64,000 bases of DNA from Luidia sarsii. Its lineage: Eukaryota > Echinodermata > Asteroidea > Paxillosida > Luidiidae. Both the position numbers and the translations under genes were made by a program. Positions 54,701 to 60,700 of this stretch are shown here, piece after piece. The notes beneath the pieces are model-generated. The model had not been told where the DNA came from and did no database searches. It was given only the letters and a program-made list of their open reading frames with translations. Position 1 is the first letter of the stretch. Each line of letters begins with the position of its first letter. Where the stretch lies: positions 20,107,773 to 20,171,772 of the forward strand of contig OX465110.1 of assembly GCA_949987565.1 (NCBI GenBank), given 5' to 3'.

Positions 54701-57700
54701 CCTTTCTGCCCCTCCCTCTCCCCCTCTTTCTCTGCCCCTCTCTCTGCCCCTCACTCTCTCCCACTTTCTCTGCCCCTCTCTCTGTCCCTCCCTCTCCCTC
54801 TTTCTCTGCCCCTCTCTCTGTCCCTCCTTCTCTCCCTCTTTCTCTCCCCCTCTCTCTGTCCCTCCTTCTCTCCCTCTTTCTCTCCCCATCTTTCTGTCTG
54901 TCTGTCTCTCTGTGTATCCCGCTTCTCTCCCCCTTCCCTGTCTCCTTCCCATCACTCTCCCTCCCACATATCCCTCCTCCCTCCCCCTTTCCTTCCCTCC
55001 CTCTTCCCTCTCCTATTCCAAATCTCACCCAGGTTCTCGCAGAAGGTCTCCAGTGCGTAGTAGATGCGCGTGACGCCCTTAGGGCTCTGGTCAGCAGTGG
55101 GCGAGGCCTGGGCCAGGTAGTCAAAGAGGAGGGGCAGGAGCTGGGCGTGGTAGCGGCTGATGTCCGGCTGCAGGTGCTCAGCAAACTGGCCCAGGCAGAA
55201 GAGGGCGGCGTTGCGCACCACCTGCTGGCCGTCCCCGATGCCGGCGCAGATGCACTCCAGCAACGACTGCAGGTGTCTGGTTGGTGTGTGAGTGTGTGTG
55301 TGTGTTTGTGTGTGGGAGAGAGAGAGATGATGTGTGCATCAAGGGTAGGCTAGGGCAGTTGAAGAGGTAGGTGGGTGGATGGACAGACATACAGACAGAT
55401 GGATGGATGTATAGATGAATAGACGGATGGGTGAAGGGGTGGATGGATGACAGATGGCCAGATGGCTGTATGCATGGATAGATGGATGGACAGATGAATA
55501 GATGGATAGATAGATGGATAGATAGATGGATGGATAGATGGATAGACAGATGGATAGATAGATGGATGGATAGATGGATGGACAGATGAATAGATGGATA
55601 GATAGATGGATAGATAGATGGATGGGTAGATGGATAGACAGATGGATAGATAGATGGATGGATAGATGGATGGATAGATGGATGGATAGATGGATAGATA
55701 GATGGATAGATAGATGGATGGATAGATGGATGGATAGATGGATAGATAGATGGATAGATGGATAGACAGATGGATAGATGGATAGATAGACAGATGGATA
55801 GATGGATGGATAGATGGATGGATAGATGGATGGATGGATAGATAGATGAATAGACAGATGGGTAGATTGATGGATAGATGGATGGAGGGATGGACAGATA
55901 GTTGGATAGACTGCTGTATGGATGGATTGATGGATGGACAAACGGATGGATAGATGGATGGATGCATGGATAGATGGATAGACAGACAAATGATTGGGAT
56001 GATGGATGACAGATGAATGGATGATTGAACGGACAGATGGACTGACAGTTGCACGGACTGCTGTATGGATGGATTGATGGATGGACAGATGGATAGATGG
56101 ATGGATGGACACACGGATAGACGAATGAATAGATGGATGGATGCATGGATAGATGGATGGATGGACAGATTGAAGGCTGAAACATGAATGGATTGATGGA
56201 TAGACAGGTGAATGTACGGACAGGCTAACAGATGGGGCGAAGGTGGGTTGATTAATGGGTAAATGGATGGGTGGGTCATAGCCCAACTGACCAGTAGATA
56301 ATAGCAACGAAAATGACCAATGGCTACTTGTCCAAAATAACCATTGAAAGATTCGGAGAAAAAAAAAAAATCTCTAAACAAATGTCCACCCCCAAAATTG
56401 TTAGTTTACTTGTTCCTGATGAAGTCGGCACAGCCCTCAGCCAAGACGGCTAGGCTGAGCAGGCCAGCCCTGCGTTCATAGGGGTTTTGGCTCCTCAAGG
56501 CAGGCTGAACTAGCTGCATCAGAGGTGGCAGGAGCTTCTCCGGAGGCAGGTGAAGGGCCATCGTGTCTATCACCTGGATGGGGGAAAGGAGAGAGGGGTG
56601 GGGGGGGGGGGGGGTTAATCAAGACAGTTACTTACGCAATCTGCCTGGTTTTCTCTGGTTTTATATCAAAAGGTTATCAAAGCACGTTTCCATGTCAATA
56701 AATGTTGACAACACAAAGAAAGATCGTTTGGATCATACCGTGTTCTTATTCATAGGAAGATGAAAGGGAACCAGTGCTGCATGAAAAGTCTTCCTCTGGT
56801 TTGATACCAAAGGTTATCCAAACCATGTTTCCATGTCAATAATTGTTTTTGACAACAAGAAAAAAATGAAGGAGTCCATCCACATCCGACTTCGCCGTAA
56901 CAACATCAACCGAGACAGTGGCATTGACATCCCCGGTTTCTGGCTTCCCACCATCAGACGCCACGACCGCCGACCCACCACGGACGGGGCCGCTAGTGGA
57001 CGCCAGAACCGCGCGCCAAACAGCACGATCACCACTACGACGTCCGCAAACCGGTACACAGGAACCGGCGAAGCGGACATAAACAGACGCCGCAGCGCAC
57101 ATTCTTCAGTTGCCTGATGAAGGTTAGCAGTTAGCAACCGAAACGTCGCCACCAGCAACGACACATTGCGTGACTTTGATCACCCTTTCCACTTATCTAC
57201 ACCACCGCGAAGGACAACCCTTTCATTTCTAAGAAAAAAAATGTAGAGGGCCTATCGCTTTGTTGGTTGGGGGTTGGGGATTTTCGGTGGGGGTTGGGGA
57301 CTTTGATTGGGGGTTGGGGATTTTGGGTGGGGGTTGGGGATTTTGATTGGGGGTTGGGGATTTTGGGTGGGGGTTGGGGATTTTGGTTGGGGGTTAGGGA
57401 TTTTGGTTGGGGGTTGGGGATTTTGGGTGGGGGTTGGGGATTTTGGGTGGGGGTTGGGGATTTCGGGTGGGGGTTGGGGATTTTGGTTGGGGGTTGGGGA
57501 TTTTGGTTGGGGGTTGGGGATTTTGGGTGGGGGTTGGGGATTTTGGGTGGGGGTTGGGGATTTTGGGTGGGGGTTGGGGATTTTGGGTGGGGGTTGGGGA
57601 TTTTGATTGGGGGTTGGGGATTTTGGGTGGGGGTTGGGGATTTTGGTTGGGGGTTGGGGATTTTGGTTGGGGGTTGGGGATTTTGATTGGGGGTTGGGGA

Positions 57701-60700
57701 TTTTGGGTGGGGGTTGGGGATTTTGGTTGGGGGTTGGGGATTTTGGTTGGGGGTTGGGGATTTTGGTTGGGGGTTGGGGATTTTGGGTGGGGGTTGGGGA
57801 TTTTGGGTGGGGGTCGGGGATTTTGGGTGGGGGTTGGGGATTTTTGGTGGGGGTTGGGGATTTTGGGTGGGGGTTGGGGATTTTGGCTGGGGGTTGGGAA
57901 TTTTGGTTGGGGGTTGGGATTTTGGTTGGAGTTTGGATTCTGGTTGGGGGTTGGGGATTTTGGTTGGGGGTTGGGGATTTTGGTTGGGGGTTGGGGATTT
58001 TGGGTGGGGGTTGGGGATTTTGGGTGGGGGTTGGGGATTTTGGTTGGGGGTTGGGGATTTTGGTTGGGGGTTGGGGATTTTGGTTGGGGGTTGGGGATTT
58101 TGGTTGGGGGTTGGGGATTTTGGGTGGGGGTTGGGGATTTTGGGTGGGGGTTGGGGATTTTGGGTGGGGGTTGGGGATTTTGGGTGGGGGTTGGGGATTT
58201 TGGTTGGGGGTTGGGGATTTTGGGTGGGGGTTGGGGTTAGGGTTGGGGGTTGGGGATTTTGGTTGGGGGTTGGGGATTTTGATTGGAGGTTGGGGATTTT
58301 GGGTGGGGGTTGGGGATTTTGGTTGGGGGTTGGGGATTTTGGTTGGGGGTTGGGGATTTTGGTTGGGGGTTGGGGATTTTGATTGGGGGTTGGGATTTTG
58401 GTTGGGGGTTGGGGATTTTGATTGGGGGTTGGGGATTTTGGGTGGGGGTTGGGGATTTTTGGTGGGGGTTGGGGATTTGGTTTTCCTTAGAAAAGGAGGG
58501 AAGTCTTGCCGTACCTGAGCGGCAAATGACGAGGGGGTGCTGGCCTCGGCCTCCTCCCCGCATCCGTCGTCTTCCTCCTCCTCCTCCTCCTCATCAGGCG
58601 GTGAGCACATGATGGGGAAGAGCACCTTCAGCACGGGGCCCACCAGCTTGTACTTGAGCATGGCCTGTGGTTTCAATTCCATTGCAGGCCGTTTTGAATT
58701 CAAGTAGGGCCACTTTGAATTTGATTGAATTGAAGGACATTTGGAATACAATTGAAGGCCATCTTCGATTTGAAAGAGCGGCATTTGGAATACAATTGAA
58801 GGCCATCTTCGATTTGAAAGAGCGGCATTTGGAATACAATTGAAGGCCATTTTGGATTTGAAAGAGCGGCATTTGGAATACAATTGAAGGTCAATTCCAA
58901 GTGGTTAAGACGTCCGTACTAGAAATCGGGAGTCGCGGGTTCGAATCCCGCCCGAGCTGCCTTAAATATTTTCACCAGGAACCGGGCAAAGCACCGAGCA
59001 CTCAGTGTTTATCACGTCGGGCAAGGGCAAAACCTGATTGAATTACATTCTCCTCAATGCAAACATCATGTTATATCTATTAAAGTTGAAGGCCATCGTG
59101 AATAAAATTGAAGGCCATTGTGAATAAAATTGAAGGCCATTGTGAATAGAATTGAAGGCCATTGTGAATAAAATTGAAGGCCATTGTGAATAAAATTGAA
59201 GGCCATTGTGAATAAAATTGAAGGCCATTGTGAATAAAATTGAAGGCCATTGTGAATAAAATTGAAGGCAATTTTGAAGTAAATTGAAGGCCATTGTGAA
59301 TAAAATTGAAGGCCATTGTGAATAAAATTGAAGGCCATTGTGAATAAAATTGAAGGCCATTGTGAATAAAATTGAAGGCCATTGTGAATAAAATTGAAGG
59401 CCATTGTGAATAAAATTGAAGGCCATTGTGAATAAAATTGAAGGCCATTGTGAATAAAATTGAGGGTCATTGTGAATAAAATTGAAGGCCATTGTGAATA
59501 AAATTGAGGGCCATGGTGAATAAAATTGAAGGCCATTGTGAATAAAATTGAGGGCCATTGTGAATAAAATTGAAGGCCATTTTGAAGTACATTTAAGGCA
59601 TTTTCAGCTGCCAGATATAATGGGGTACTATTGCCTACCCGGCAAGCGGGCAACTACGACTGGGTACACATACGGATCTCTGTGCTCGAGAAATGGAGAG
59701 GTCCCAGGTTTGGTTTCAGTCCACACTGTCCCCACCGGTTGACAAAGCCCTCCTACGTACCTTCTTCTTGAGACTGGTCAGCCAGCTGATGAAGGACAGG
59801 GCCTTGACCCTGGCGTTATTGCCCAGATCACAGTTGCTCGCCACCTGTGACAGGTGCACCACAAACAGAGAATCACGGGCCAGACATCATCACAAAGTGA
59901 ATTTTATTTCAATCATATTTCATTTCAAAATTGTAGTTAGTGGAATAAAGTTTTGATCCTAGCAGGACCTTCATAAGCCTATATGATGAAGGTCCTGCTA
60001 GGATCGAAACGTTAGGCCACTAACTACATTTTTGCATTTAACCACAGGTCCAACGGGTTGGTATCAGTTAGCAACAGATTTACACTTTTTTCTTGATAGT
60101 TTTTTTTTAATTTGTTTAAAAGTTCCCAGTCATTTTTCCCCTGTATTTACTTGACTTAAATTGGAAAAAGTTGCATCCATTTTGTGTGATCCATGAGCTG
60201 CGGTAGCCAGGGTTACAACAATATTGGTTGTATCTGAATGAAAGCAGGGGTGTGATCCCTGGAGATATACGGCAAATAATGGTTAAACTGCTTCTGACTG
60301 ACACCCCCACTACGGCAAAGACTAGTTGACTATTACGGGCTGGATAGCTCAGATGGGAAGAGTGCCATAAACTTTGAGGAGGAGGGGGAGGAGGAGAAGG
60401 AGGGAGCAGGGGAGGAGAAGGGGGGGAGGAGGAGCAGGAGGAGGAGGGGAGGAGGAGGAGAAGGAAGAGGAGGGGGAGTGGGAGGAGGAGAAGGAGGTGG
60501 AGAAGGAGGAGGGGGCAGGGGGAGGAGGGGGGCAGGGGGAGGAGGAGAAGGAGGAGGAAGAGAAGGAGGAGGAGGAGAAGGAGGGGGAGGAGGGGGCAGG
60601 GGGAGGAGGAGAAGGAGGAGGAGGGGGAGGGGAGGAGGAGGAGGGGGAGGAGGAGAAGGAGGGGGAGGAGGGGGAGGAGGAGGAGGAGGAGGAGGAGGAG

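Noticed and set aside
55178..56381. Ser/Ile/His/Pro frames over 300 codons
   Set aside because: GATA/GATG tetranucleotide repeat read in translation.
58225..58255. Telomere-like TTAGGG
   Set aside because: A single GGTTAGGGTT variant inside the G-rich array; no telomeric run.
57252..58883. 543-codon Pro/Asn/Lys frame and Gly/Trp frames on the other strand
   Set aside because: Produced by the 20-bp G-rich array; the real IPO4 exon w4 only overlaps its end.
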